16,801 nucleotides of DNA from Burkholderiales bacterium (GTDB lineage: Bacteria; Pseudomonadota; Gammaproteobacteria; Burkholderiales; Burkholderiaceae_C). This document shows, piece after piece, positions 1-8,323 of the stretch. The stretch covers positions 1 through 16,801 of the forward strand of contig CANGHQ010000007.1 of the NCBI GenBank assembly GCA_947453585.1. The letters run 5' to 3'. How positions within the stretch are numbered: the first letter of the stretch is position 1; each line of letters begins with the position of its first letter. The position numbers and the translations under genes were made by a program. The notes beneath the pieces were generated by a model. That model had not been told where the DNA came from. It did no database searches and saw only the letters and a program-made list of their open reading frames with translations.

Positions 1-1358
1 ACCAGCAGGACGAGCAATACATCCACGACCGCTGCTACGAAGGCGCCTTCAAGATCTACAACCCACCGGTGCACAACCGCGAGCCTTACAGCGCCGGACG
101 CGGCATCTTCAAGAGCCCGTTTTACGAGCGCGAAAAAGCGCTGGGCGCCTACTTTATGGAGCTCTCGGGTTGGGAACGCGCCCATGGCTACGCCAGCAAC
201 GAGCACCTGTTTGAGGTCTATGGCGACAAAGTGCCGGTGCGCGCCAACGAGTGGGACAACCGCCATTTCTGGCGCGTGTCCAACGCAGAGCATTTGAAGA
301 TGACCGAAGACGTGGGCATGATCAACGTCTCGCACTTTGCTGAGTTTGACGTGGTGGGGCCAGACGCGGCCGACCTGCTGGAATACATTTGCGTTGCCAA
401 GGTGGGTGGCGACACTGCCGTGGGCAAAGGCGTTTACACCCACTTTCTGGACGCCAAAGGCGGCGTTCGCGCTGACTTGACCGTGCTGCGTTTGGGCCAA
501 GACCACTACCGCATCGTAGACGGCGCCGACGCCGGCCACCGCGACTTCACCTGGGTGCGCCGCATGGCCCAAGACCGGGGTTCCAACGTCACAGTCACTG
601 ACACCACCACCGAATACGGCTGCCTGGGGCTGTGGGGACCGAACGCCCGCACCACCATCCAAAAAATTGCCGACGAGCCCGAGGCATGGAGCCTGGAAGC
701 CTTTCCGTTTGCGGCCCTGCGCAATTTGAAGCTTGCTGGCGTGCCCGTGCTGGCTTTTCACATCTCGTATGTGGGCGAGCAAGGCTGGGAGCTGCACTTC
801 AAATACGAAGACGGCCTGGCCCTGTGGGACGCGCTGTACGCCCTGGGCGTCACACCCGTGGGTGTGGAAACCTACGCCAACAGCCGCCGCATGGAGAAAA
901 GCCTGCGCCTGCAAAACGGTGATTTGCTGACCGAGTACAACCTGTTTGAAGCCGACTTGGCCCGCCCCAAGGTGAAGGCCGCCGACTTCCACGGCAAAGA
1001 AGCCCACATGAAGTTCCGCGAGCGCGAACACCAGAGCGCCACCCTGTGCACGCTGACCATGATGCACAACATCGACAGCACCGGTGTGGCGCGCTACCCC
1101 ATGGGCAATTGCGCGGTAATGGACCCCGCCACCGGCGCCACGCTGATTGACTCCCAGGGCCGTCGCTCGTACACCACCAGCATTGCCTATGGGCCAACCC
1201 TGGGCAAGAACATTGCCCTGGCCTATCTACCGCATGACTACTGCCAGGTGGGCCGCGAGCTGCAGATCCAGTACTTTGACGACATCTACCCCGTCAAGGT
1301 AGAAGCCGTGGGTTACGCCGCCCTGTACGACCCCGAGAACACCAAGCCGCGTTCTTGA
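1..1358 (+). CDS. GcvT-type folate-binding aminomethyltransferase protein, 3' part (probable C-terminal half of a dimethylglycine/sarcosine dehydrogenase-like enzyme)
   Basis: The reading frame is open to the left edge, so the gene starts outside the window; a GTG at 69 is in frame but is not a credible start, because conserved-looking sequence (a run reading YEGAFKIYNPP) precedes it. About 450 residues are visible. They match the architecture of the GcvT/aminomethyltransferase fold: a segment with GMINVSHFAEFDVVGPDA, then a KGGVRADLTVLRLG strand pair corresponding to the folate-site region, YVGEQGWELHF, and a C-terminal barrel ending near residue 450. In this family the domain binds tetrahydrofolate and accepts the one-carbon unit released by demethylation of glycine derivatives; it is often fused to an N-terminal FAD amine oxidase domain, which would lie upstream. 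The substrate cannot be told from this part. Family assignment is firm; the exact enzyme is not. Confidence 0.85.
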   Translation, partial: QQDEQYIHDRCYEGAFKIYNPPVHNREPYSAGRGIFKSPFYEREKALGAYFMELSGWERAHGYASNEHLFEVYGDKVPVRANEWDNRHFWRVSNAEHLKMTEDVGMINVSHFAEFDVVGPDAADLLEYICVAKVGGDTAVGKGVYTHFLDAKGGVRADLTVLRLGQDHYRIVDGADAGHRDFTWVRRMAQDRGSNVTVTDTTTEYGCLGLWGPNARTTIQKIADEPEAWSLEAFPFAALRNLKLAGVPVLAFHISYVGEQGWELHFKYEDGLALWDALYALGVTPVGVETYANSRRMEKSLRLQNGDLLTEYNLFEADLARPKVKAADFHGKEAHMKFREREHQSATLCTLTMMHNIDSTGVARYPMGNCAVMDPATGATLIDSQGRRSYTTSIAYGPTLGKNIALAYLPHDYCQVGRELQIQYFDDIYPVKVEAVGYAALYDPENTKPRS

Positions 1359-1369
1359 TACTGCCATTG

Positions 1370-1403
1370 CACGGGCCAGCGCCGGAGAGGCGCGCTGGCC
1401 GTG
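1370..1403 (+). terminator. GC-rich hairpin after the GcvT-type gene, possible terminator
   Basis: Left arm 1370-1382 (CACGGGCCAGCGC) pairs with right arm 1392-1403 (GCGCTGGCCGTG) with one bulged G. No T-run follows, so it is not a classical intrinsic terminator. It covers the GTG at 1401 and so argues against that codon as the start of the next gene. Confidence 0.4.
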
Positions 1404-1433
1404 TACCTGCGTGGCGCTGCTAAGCTCGCCCGC

Positions 1434-2645
1434 ATGATTCAGCCTGATTCCCCCCAACTATTGGCGCACCCGCCTTTTGTGCGCTTTTGGATGGCGCGCC
1501 TGACCGGCGTCTTGTCCAACCAAATGCTGATGCTGGCAGTGGCCTGGCAGATGTATGACCTGACATCGAGCGCCTGGGACTTGGGGCTGGTGGGTTTGTT
1601 TCAGTTTGTGCCCGCGCTGGTGATGACGCTGCCCGCAGGCCACTTGGCCGACCGGTTGCACCGGGGCCGCATTTTTGCCTGCTGCATGCTGGCGCAGGCC
1701 CTGGTGGCGGCGCTGCTGGTGGCCAGCACGCAGGCCGACTGGACCACGCGGGCCCTGATTCTGAGTTTGTCGGTGGTCTTGGGCATGGCGCGGGCGTTTC
1801 AGATGCCAGCGCAGCAGGCGCTCACGCCGGTGTTGGTGCCCCAAGCGCTGTTGCAGCGGGCGATTTCGGTCAGCTCTATTGGCATGCAAATGGCCATTGT
1901 GGGCGGTCCTGCGCTGGGTGGCTTGCTCTATGGCGCGGGCGCCAGCACGGTGTATGGCACCTGCCTGGCGCTCTCATTGGTGTCGGTGGCTTTTACGCTG
2001 ACGGTGCATTACAGCCATGTGCCAGCGCAGCGCGCAGCCACGCTGGCATCGGTGTTTGCCGGGGTGGCTTTTGTCTGGCGCCGCCAGGTGCTGCTGGGCG
2101 CCATGTCGCTGGATTTGTTTGCGGTGCTGCTGGGGGGCGCCACCGCCTTGCTGCCCATTTATGCACGCGACATCTTGCACACCGGGCCCCAAGGCCTGGG
2201 CCTGCTGCGCGCCGCGCCCGCCGTGGGCGCGCTGTTGATGACGCTGCTGCTGGTGCGTTTTCCGCTGCAGCGGCACGCTGGGCACAAATTGCTGGGTGCC
2301 GTGGCGGTGTTTGGGGTGGCAACGCTGGTGTTTGGCTTGTCCGACAGCTTTGTCGTGTCGCTGCTGGCCCTGGCTGTTACGGGCGCGGCGGACAGCATCA
2401 GCGTGGTCACACGCCTGACCCTGATGCAACTCGACACGCCCGACGAGATGCGCGGCCGCGTGTCCGCCGTCAATTCCATTTTTATCGGCGCGTCCAACCA
2501 ATTGGGCGAGTTCGAGTCTGGCGCCACAGCCGCGCTGCTGGGGCCCGTGGGCTCGGTGGTCTTGGGCGGCGTGGGCACGGTGCTGATTGCGGCGGCGTGG
2601 CTGCGGCTTTTCCCGGCCCTGGCCCAGCGCGACCGTTTGTCTTAA
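1434..2645 (+). CDS. MFS transporter, EntS-like (MFS_3) family
   Basis: A 403-residue protein of about 12 hydrophobic segments. The first segments read as an MFS transporter, with the loop 2-3 signature GHLADRLHRGR (motif A: G, D, R, G, R conserved) after the second helix. The overall pattern (HPPFVRFWMARLTG start, DLTSSAWDLGLVGLFQFVPAL) resembles the EntS/MFS_3 group of proton-driven exporters, whose characterised member exports enterobactin; many relatives have unknown substrates. I chose ATG 1434 over the GTG at 1401 because the GTG lies in a hairpin and adds eleven polar residues not expected of the family. It sits 75 bases after the GcvT-type gene and 35 bases before the methyltransferase-like gene, so it may be co-transcribed with the latter. 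Located in the inner membrane; substrate unknown. Confidence 0.85.
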   Translation: MIQPDSPQLLAHPPFVRFWMARLTGVLSNQMLMLAVAWQMYDLTSSAWDLGLVGLFQFVPALVMTLPAGHLADRLHRGRIFACCMLAQALVAALLVASTQADWTTRALILSLSVVLGMARAFQMPAQQALTPVLVPQALLQRAISVSSIGMQMAIVGGPALGGLLYGAGASTVYGTCLALSLVSVAFTLTVHYSHVPAQRAATLASVFAGVAFVWRRQVLLGAMSLDLFAVLLGGATALLPIYARDILHTGPQGLGLLRAAPAVGALLMTLLLVRFPLQRHAGHKLLGAVAVFGVATLVFGLSDSFVVSLLALAVTGAADSISVVTRLTLMQLDTPDEMRGRVSAVNSIFIGASNQLGEFESGATAALLGPVGSVVLGGVGTVLIAAAWLRLFPALAQRDRLS

Positions 2646-2680
2646 GCTGCGCCCTTCCCCCTTCCACCCACTTGACCGCC

Positions 2681-3496
2681 ATGAACACTTTCGTCCGCCC
2701 TGTTTTCGCGCTGATTAGCGCCCTAGCTTTGCTTGCTAACGTGGCATTTGCGCAGCCGGTAACCCCTGCCACCTTTGAGCCCCTGCTTTCAGGCGCGCAC
2801 CGATCGCCCGGCAACGTGGCGCGCGATCCCTACCGCCACCCGGCGCAGACGCTGGCCTTTTTTGGCATTCGGCCCAACAGCACGGTGGTTGAAATTTTGC
2901 CCGGCAGCGGCGGCTATTACATGGAAATCTTGGCGCCCTGGCTCATGGACCAAGGCCTGTACATCGCCGCCAACCGCGACGGGTCGCTCCCCCAATACCA
3001 AGCCGACCATGAAAAGCTGCTGCTGCGCCTCAAGGCTGAACCCAGCCTGTACGGCAAAGTGCAAGTCACCCCCTTTCGCGCCGACCGCCACGCCATTGCG
3101 CCCGCAGGCAGCGCAGACGCAGTGATCAGCTTTCGCAACCTGCACAACTGGATGGACGACAAGGAACTGGACGCCTCGCTCAAAGCCTTTTACCTGGCGC
3201 TGAAACCCGGCGGCGTGCTGGGCATCGTGGACCACCGCGGCCGCACCGACCAAACGCAAGAAGCCCAACAGGCCTCGGGCTACGTGCGCCAGGACGTGGC
3301 CATTGCGCTGATTGAGAAGGCCGGTTTCAAGTTTGACGCCAGCTCCGAGGCCAACGCCAACCCCAAAGACAGCAAAGACTACCCCGAAGGCGTGTGGACC
3401 CTGCCGCCAAGCTACCGCCTCAAAGACCAGGACCGCGACAAATACCGGGCTATTGGTGAGAGTGACCGGTTTACGCTGCGTTTTTTGAAGCCGTAA
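2681..3496 (+). CDS. Exported class I SAM-methyltransferase-fold protein (COG4798-like)
   Basis: A 271-residue protein. ATG 2681 gives a clear signal peptide: basic start MNTFVR, hydrophobic core ALISALALLANVAFA, cleavage probably after AFA near residue 24. The mature part carries a class I methyltransferase glycine loop (VVEILPGSGGYYMEIL, about residues 70-85), an AVISFRNLHNW segment at the motif IV position and LKPGGVLGIVDHR at the motif V/VI position. It matches the group annotated as predicted methyltransferases with leader peptides. A longer frame runs back to 2597 but would overlap the transporter gene and destroy the leader, so it was rejected. No strong ribosome binding site is visible. 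Substrate unknown; since S-adenosylmethionine is not normally found in the periplasm, it is open whether it is an active methyltransferase. Confidence 0.8.
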   Translation: MNTFVRPVFALISALALLANVAFAQPVTPATFEPLLSGAHRSPGNVARDPYRHPAQTLAFFGIRPNSTVVEILPGSGGYYMEILAPWLMDQGLYIAANRDGSLPQYQADHEKLLLRLKAEPSLYGKVQVTPFRADRHAIAPAGSADAVISFRNLHNWMDDKELDASLKAFYLALKPGGVLGIVDHRGRTDQTQEAQQASGYVRQDVAIALIEKAGFKFDASSEANANPKDSKDYPEGVWTLPPSYRLKDQDRDKYRAIGESDRFTLRFLKP

Positions 3497-3544
3497 ACGC
3501 GGCGCCGGGGTTGGATCGCAGCTAAAGCACCTGACGTCAATGTC

Positions 3545-3563
3545 GAGCGCCATGCCAGCGCTC
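3545..3563. terminator. Small GC hairpin downstream of the methyltransferase-like gene
   Basis: A perfect 6-base-pair stem, GAGCGC and GCGCTC, around a 7-base loop, 49 bases after the stop codon. No T-run follows. It is the only stem I see before the AT-rich promoter of the kinase and may end the upstream transcript; weak support. Confidence 0.25.
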
Positions 3564-3604
3564 CCCGAAAGCACGATACGGCCAGGGGTCGGGCAGCACA
3601 CAAT

Positions 3605-3719
3605 GTCCGGAATGTAATTATTTACCCAATTAAATCATTACAAATATTTAATTTTATTAAATATGTAAACATCATGTACTATTAATTAAATTTAACTTTT
3701 TTTGATGTAGCTCCGCGCC
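3605..3719 (+). promoter_or_regulatory. AT-rich promoter region of the hybrid kinase with a 21-base palindrome
   Basis: This stretch is strikingly AT-rich compared with the GC-rich genes on both sides. It contains the palindrome ATATTTAAT-TTT-ATTAAATAT at 3644-3664, followed by further AT-runs up to about 3704. The region fits a promoter/operator of the kinase gene at 3720. I cannot assign -35 and -10 boxes with confidence because several TA-rich hexamers compete. Confidence 0.5.
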
Positions 3720-6700
3720 ATGCCCCAGCCTACGCTGCCTTCCGTACGCGAACTCATCTTGTGGCTGGTGATCGGCTGCATGGTCCCGAGCATGGCCGGG
3801 GCGCTTTTCATTTTTCAGCATAACATTCAGGATGCGCGGGAGGAACTGGAAAAGACATCCATCCTGTCGGCCCGCATAATCAGCCTGGAGGTGGACCACA
3901 CCTTTTCCCAAGTCAAAAGAATCGCTTTGCTTTCCTCCCGGGCCCCGCAACTTCAGGCGGGCAATCTGGCGGTGTTTCACCAAAATGCGCTGCTCGCATT
4001 GGCCAAATTCGGCATAGATGCAACTTTGGTGGTCAGTGACACGCGTGGGCAACAGGTACTCAACACGCTGACCCGCTTTGGTGCCGATTTGCCGCCTTAT
4101 GGCGATCAGGCGCAATTGCGGGAGGTGATCGCCACCGGCAAGCCCGTGCTCTCGAATCTTTTTATCGGGGGCGTGAGCAAAAAACCCATCGTTACCGTGG
4201 CCGTACCGGTGGTGCGGCAGGGGGAAATTGTTTACGTGCTGAGCCTGAGCATCAATCCCGAAAGCCTCAATGCAATGGTGCGCGGGAAAAACTTTCCCGC
4301 CGACTGGCTTGTCACGGTCTTCGACGCCCAGGGCACGATTGCGGCGCGTAGCCATGACTTTGAAAAATGGGTCGGCCATAAACCCTCACCCGACGTGGAA
4401 GCCAAATTTCCCCAGGCCGACGAAGGCAGCTTCGAGACCGAGAGCCAGGAAGGTATTGCGGTCTTGTCGGCTTTTAGCACCGCGCCAGATTCACGCTGGC
4501 GGGTGGGCATTGGTATTTCCCGACCAGGGCTGGAAGCGGCGGTGCGCCACCAGGTGGTCCTGATCGGCGCGGGCTTGCTGTCCTTGTTTGGCATGGGTCT
4601 GGCCTTGGCCCTGTTTTTGGGTGGGCGAATCTCAAAATCAGTGGCGCGACTGGCCCGCCCGGCCCAGGACCTGATCGCGGGCAAACCGCTCGTGGCGCCC
4701 GAGGTCTACTTCCAGGAAGCCCAAGAAGTGGCCCTGGCGATGGCCAATACCGCGCAACAGTTGGCCGCCAGCGCAAATAATGCCCATCAGGTCAACCACG
4801 CCTTGCGTGCCAGCGAACTTGCGCTCAAGGAAATGAACGAATCCCTGGAGGCCAAAGTCCGGGAACGCGCACAGGAGCTGTTAGACCTTTACGAACAATC
4901 GCCTATCGGCTACCACACGCTAGACGCCCAGGGCGTGGTCACCCAGGTCAACCAGGCCCAGCTCGATTTGCTGGGCTACAGCCGCCAAGAGTATGTGGGT
5001 CAGAAGGTCACCAAGTTCTTCACGCAGGAGTTCCAGGCCAAATTTTCAGAGGTATTGCCGCAGGCATTCAAGGATGGAAGCTTGCGTGAACTTGAATTCG
5101 AGTTCATTGCCAAAAGTGGTGACCAGATTCCTGTGGTGGTGAACGCCAATGTCGCTCGGAATTCGCAAGGTCAGGTTGTTTCCATCCGAAGCACTATCGT
5201 CGATAACCGGCAGAACCTGGCCCAAAAGCAGCAGCTCAAGGACCTGAACCACTTTCTCCGTGAGGTGCTTGAAACCGTACCCCTGGGAGTCGCCGTTTTG
5301 GACCCGGATCGCCAGGTCGTGCTCAAAAACACGCTGCTCGGCAAATTGCTGGGTTTCACCCCGGAACTGGCCGAGCGGGCCGATTTGACGTTTTCCGACA
5401 TCGTTCGCTTCAACCACGACAAAGGCGAGTTTCCCGGCCAATCGTATGAAACGGTGCTGGCCGGATTCATGCTCGAGATGGACCGGCAAGAGACGGTCAA
5501 TTACGAACGTCACCAACACAACGGTAAGTACCTGGCCATTTGCAGTCGGCCCATCGGAGAGCGCTGGATTTTGCTCACCTATGCCAATATCACCGAAGCG
5601 AAACTGTTGGCACTGGCTCTGCAAGAGTCCAAGCAGGCGGCGGATGACGCCAGCCGCGCCAAGAGCGAGTTCCTGTCGAGCATGAGCCACGAGCTGCGCA
5701 CCCCACTCAACGCGGTGATCGGCCTGAACGACTTGCTGGCGCAGTCGCCTTTGAATGCGCGCCAGCGCAACTATGTCGGAAAAGTGAAATTGTCGGCCCA
5801 GGTCTTGAAAACTCTGATCGACGACATACTGGATTTCTCCAAGATCGAGGCCAATGAGTTGCATCTGGAAGAAGCCCCGTTTTCCTTGCACGAGCTGCTC
5901 AACACTACCGCCTCGGTGCTGGGTGTGGGTGTGGGCCACAGGGCGATAGAGCCGGTGCTCGATGTGCCTGCAGACATGCCCGATGCGATGTTCGGCGACG
6001 CCTTGCGCCTGCAGCAAATTTTGCTCAATCTGGTCAGCAATGCCGTCAAATTCACACAAACCGGAGAAATCGTGGTGTCGGTGCGCCGCTTGCCACAGGC
6101 CACGGTATCAGACCCTTCGCAAGCCGTTTTGGAGTTTCGCGTGCGCGATACCGGTATTGGCATGACCGAGGAAACCCAGGCGCTGATTTTCAACAGCTTT
6201 ACCCAGGCCGATGAATCCACCAGCCGCCTGTATGGCGGCAGCGGCCTGGGGCTGGCGATCAGCAGGCGACTGGCCACGCTAATGCAGGGGCAGTTGGAAG
6301 TGCACAGTGCGCTGGGCCAGGGCACAGAGTTTTGCCTGACGCTGCCGGTCTGGTTGGACCAGAACGCACCCGCGCAGCGCCCCGACGAGGCTGAAGACCC
6401 TTACATTCCCGCCGACTTGCGGCTTTTGATTGTGGAGGACCACCCGATCGTGCGCGACCTGTTGGCACAAACCTGCCGCCAGAGGGGCTGGCAAGCCCGG
6501 GTGGTGGATTCCGGCGCTGCCGCTCTGCAAGCGCTCATGAACCGCAGCGAAGATGGCCCGGATTACGACCTGGTGCTACTGGACTGGCATATGCCCGGGA
6601 TGGACGGGCTCGCCCTGCTACGCGAGGTCTACCAATCGCCCGAACGTGGCTTGCCCCCGGTGATCTTGATGGTCGCCACGGCCGAGATCGAGCGGGCCGT

Positions 6701-7613
6701 TGCCGCCAGCGGTGAGTTCGATATCCACAGCATTGTGGCCAAACCGCTGCTGCCCAGCCGCCTGCGCCAGGCTGTTGCGCAGGCCTTGCTCGACGGCAAC
6801 GAAGGGTTTGAACGCATTGCCGCACCCCAGCAAAGGATCCTGGCGGGCCTGCACCTGCTGGTGGCTGAGGACAACGCCTTGAACCAGGAGGTGATTGAGC
6901 AAATGCTGCTGAGCGCCGGAGCGCGGGTGACGCTGGTGGGCAACGGCCAACTCGCAGTTGAGGCCTTGCAGGCGCCGGGCGCCCGTTTTGACGCCGTGCT
7001 GATGGACGTGCAGATGCCGGTGCTGGACGGCTACGCCGCCACACGGGTCATTCGGCACACCTTGGGGCGCGTAGATTTGCCCATCATCGCCCTGACCGCC
7101 TTTGCCCGGCCCCAAGACCGGGAACAGTCGCGGCGGGCCGGCATGTCGGGGCACTTGTCCAAGCCGCTGGATGCGCAAGAGCTGCTCGAGGTTTTGGTCA
7201 ATGCGGTGGGCTCGCGTGGCACGACGGGCAGCAGCGCTGCGGCTTCGAAGCCTGCGCCTGAGCTTCGCGTGCCGGGGCAGAGTCTGGCGCAGTCCTTGGA
7301 GGCGTTTGGCGGTGAGCCTGGGGCGTATTACCGGCTTGTGTCCAGGTTTTTGGCCCAGCAGGGTAGCGGGCTTGCGCAGGCACGCAGCAGCTTTGCGGTG
7401 GGTGATACGGAGGGAGCCAGTCAACGGATCCACAGCCTGGGGGGCATGGCGGGCTTGCTGCAAATGGGTGGCCTGTCCTTGCTGGCAGAAGCTGCCGAGT
7501 CAGCAATGCGCGGGGGCCGCTCTGACCAGTTGCCAGATCTTTTTGACCAGTTGCAGGCCGCCCTGGACGCTTTGAGCGCGTCGATGCAGGAGTTTGATGC
7601 GACTGTGGTTTGA
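3720..7613 (+). CDS. Hybrid sensor histidine kinase (Cache-like sensor, 2 PAS, HisKA, HATPase, 2 REC, Hpt)
   Basis: A 1297-residue membrane kinase. Two transmembrane segments (about 11-32 and 276-300) enclose a periplasmic region that resembles a double Cache ligand-binding domain; a HAMP-like helix pair follows. PAS domains lie near 386-505 and 512-625. The dimerisation domain carries the phospho-acceptor His657 in MSHELRTPLN. The ATPase domain has the N box NLVSNAVKFT (about 769-778), DTGIGM and GSGLGLAIS. Receiver 1 (about 901-1020) has Asp955 in LLDWHMPGMDG; receiver 2 (about 1045-1160) has Asp1096 in MDVQMPVLDGYAA. The C-terminal Hpt domain has His1238 in IHSLGGMAG, where the usual lysine after HSL is glycine. 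This is a full His-Asp-His phosphorelay and should pass phosphate to a separate regulator; the OmpR-type protein at 14745-15449 is a candidate partner in the window. The ligand is unknown. No good ribosome binding site precedes ATG 3720. Confidence 0.92.
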   Translation: MPQPTLPSVRELILWLVIGCMVPSMAGALFIFQHNIQDAREELEKTSILSARIISLEVDHTFSQVKRIALLSSRAPQLQAGNLAVFHQNALLALAKFGIDATLVVSDTRGQQVLNTLTRFGADLPPYGDQAQLREVIATGKPVLSNLFIGGVSKKPIVTVAVPVVRQGEIVYVLSLSINPESLNAMVRGKNFPADWLVTVFDAQGTIAARSHDFEKWVGHKPSPDVEAKFPQADEGSFETESQEGIAVLSAFSTAPDSRWRVGIGISRPGLEAAVRHQVVLIGAGLLSLFGMGLALALFLGGRISKSVARLARPAQDLIAGKPLVAPEVYFQEAQEVALAMANTAQQLAASANNAHQVNHALRASELALKEMNESLEAKVRERAQELLDLYEQSPIGYHTLDAQGVVTQVNQAQLDLLGYSRQEYVGQKVTKFFTQEFQAKFSEVLPQAFKDGSLRELEFEFIAKSGDQIPVVVNANVARNSQGQVVSIRSTIVDNRQNLAQKQQLKDLNHFLREVLETVPLGVAVLDPDRQVVLKNTLLGKLLGFTPELAERADLTFSDIVRFNHDKGEFPGQSYETVLAGFMLEMDRQETVNYERHQHNGKYLAICSRPIGERWILLTYANITEAKLLALALQESKQAADDASRAKSEFLSSMSHELRTPLNAVIGLNDLLAQSPLNARQRNYVGKVKLSAQVLKTLIDDILDFSKIEANELHLEEAPFSLHELLNTTASVLGVGVGHRAIEPVLDVPADMPDAMFGDALRLQQILLNLVSNAVKFTQTGEIVVSVRRLPQATVSDPSQAVLEFRVRDTGIGMTEETQALIFNSFTQADESTSRLYGGSGLGLAISRRLATLMQGQLEVHSALGQGTEFCLTLPVWLDQNAPAQRPDEAEDPYIPADLRLLIVEDHPIVRDLLAQTCRQRGWQARVVDSGAAALQALMNRSEDGPDYDLVLLDWHMPGMDGLALLREVYQSPERGLPPVILMVATAEIERAVAASGEFDIHSIVAKPLLPSRLRQAVAQALLDGNEGFERIAAPQQRILAGLHLLVAEDNALNQEVIEQMLLSAGARVTLVGNGQLAVEALQAPGARFDAVLMDVQMPVLDGYAATRVIRHTLGRVDLPIIALTAFARPQDREQSRRAGMSGHLSKPLDAQELLEVLVNAVGSRGTTGSSAAASKPAPELRVPGQSLAQSLEAFGGEPGAYYRLVSRFLAQQGSGLAQARSSFAVGDTEGASQRIHSLGGMAGLLQMGGLSLLAEAAESAMRGGRSDQLPDLFDQLQAALDALSASMQEFDATVV

Positions 7614-7629
7614 CGGGTTTGGATTGGCG

Positions 7630-7671
7630 GCCCAAACGCACAAGGGCGCCAAGGCGCCCCTGTGCGTGGGC
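7630..7671. terminator. Strong hairpin between convergent kinase and pilin genes
   Basis: Left arm 7630-7650 and right arm 7653-7671 pair through the blocks GCCCA, CGCACA and GGGCGCC with small bulges and a 2-base loop. It lies between two converging stop codons (7613 and 7680) and so probably serves both transcripts. Neither side has a T-run, so termination would rest on the very stable stem. Confidence 0.6.
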
Positions 7672-7679
7672 AAGGCTGA

Positions 7680-8159
7680 TTACTTGGCTGCAATCTGCAA
7701 AGTCACAGTGTCTGAGTAGCTGCCAGCAATGGCTTGGGCATTGGCCGCAATGTCCACCACCAGCTTGTTCGCGGAATTGAATGTCGCTTGCTTGCGCGTG
7801 GTCGTCAGCGCCGAGCTGATGTCGCCGGTGGCATCGCTGTACGAAACAGCGTAGGCCGCCAGCGGGGCGGTGGCGTCATTGGGATTGGTGCGCAACTGCC
7901 CGTAGTTTGCCGATGTGATGGTGACGGCGTAGCCGGTAACCGAGTTGCAGTCCTCGGTCACGGTTCCCACCATGGTGCCGACTTCACCGCCCTTGATATC
8001 CAGGCTGGTGGCCTTGGCGGTAGGCGCCACGGCAATCGTGCAATTCATCGCAACAGACCCGCTGAGGTCCAGCTTGGCCGCGCCGGTCGGGGCGGCTTGG
8101 GCCGCAAAAGCAGCAGCAACGGAGGCGGCGATAAAGGTCAATTTCATGAAACGGTTCAT
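7680..8159 (-). CDS. Spore coat U (Csu-type) pilin, probable major subunit
   Basis: A 159-residue secreted protein. ATG 8159 is preceded by GGAG (8166-8169) with a 6-base gap, giving a signal peptide MNRFMKLTFIAASVAAAFAAQA. The mature protein begins with a strand ending in MNCTIAVAP and has two cysteines, Cys40 and Cys71, spaced as the disulfide of spore-coat-U/Csu pilins. It ends in SYSDTVTLQIAAK, the typical final strand that chaperones recognise and that fills the next subunit in the fibre. Length fits a single-domain CsuA/B-like subunit. It is transcribed away from the activator-chaperone-usher-tip operon, and its upstream region holds a sigma-54 promoter, an IHF-like site and an enhancer-like palindrome. 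It is the only single-domain pilin in the window, so it is the likely fibre-building subunit. Family call is firm; 'major' is inference. Confidence 0.85.
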   Translation of the reverse strand: MNRFMKLTFIAASVAAAFAAQAAPTGAAKLDLSGSVAMNCTIAVAPTAKATSLDIKGGEVGTMVGTVTEDCNSVTGYAVTITSANYGQLRTNPNDATAPLAAYAVSYSDATGDISSALTTTRKQATFNSANKLVVDIAANAQAIAGSYSDTVTLQIAAK

Positions 8160-8239
8160 TGGTAACTCCAAAGGTTGATAAAGACAGAAATTGCTGGGCC
8201 TTGTTTGCCATATGCAATCAAGCCATGCCTTGTCTCTTA

Positions 8240-8255
8240 CGCAAGCCATGTGCCA
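8240..8255 (-). promoter_or_regulatory. Sigma-54 (-24/-12) promoter of the pilin gene
   Basis: Read on the minus strand the site is TTGGCACATGGCTTGCG, against the consensus TTGGCACR-N4-TTGCW: only the last, weakly conserved base differs. The essential GG and GC are ten bases apart. The predicted transcription start is near 8229, giving a leader of about 70 bases before ATG 8159. The neighbouring gene encodes a sigma-54 activator, which makes the assignment much stronger than the motif alone. Confidence 0.85.
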
Positions 8256-8285
8256 AGCCGGTGGAATGCCTGAATTCTTCAATCA

Positions 8286-8298
8286 CATCAATGACTTG
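8286..8298 (+). promoter_or_regulatory. IHF-like binding site between enhancer and sigma-54 promoter
   Basis: CATCAATGACTTG matches the IHF consensus WATCAANNNNTTR in all but the first base. It is centred about 63 bases upstream of the predicted pilin transcription start, between the palindrome at 8324-8341 and the -24 element, which is where IHF bends DNA in many sigma-54 promoters. Alone the motif is common; its position is what supports it. Confidence 0.55.
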
Positions 8299-8323
8299 CG
8301 GTCTTTTTTCAAGCTGTGGCCCC

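Noticed and set aside
1401..1403. GTG as the start of the MFS transporter
   Set aside because: It lies within a stable hairpin and gives a polar extension; ATG 1434 fits the family start.
2789..3601. Long minus-strand frame opposite the methyltransferase-like gene
   Set aside because: Low-complexity GC-rich antisense shadow of a gene with clear signal peptide and motifs; the same applies to the long minus frames opposite the kinase and usher genes.
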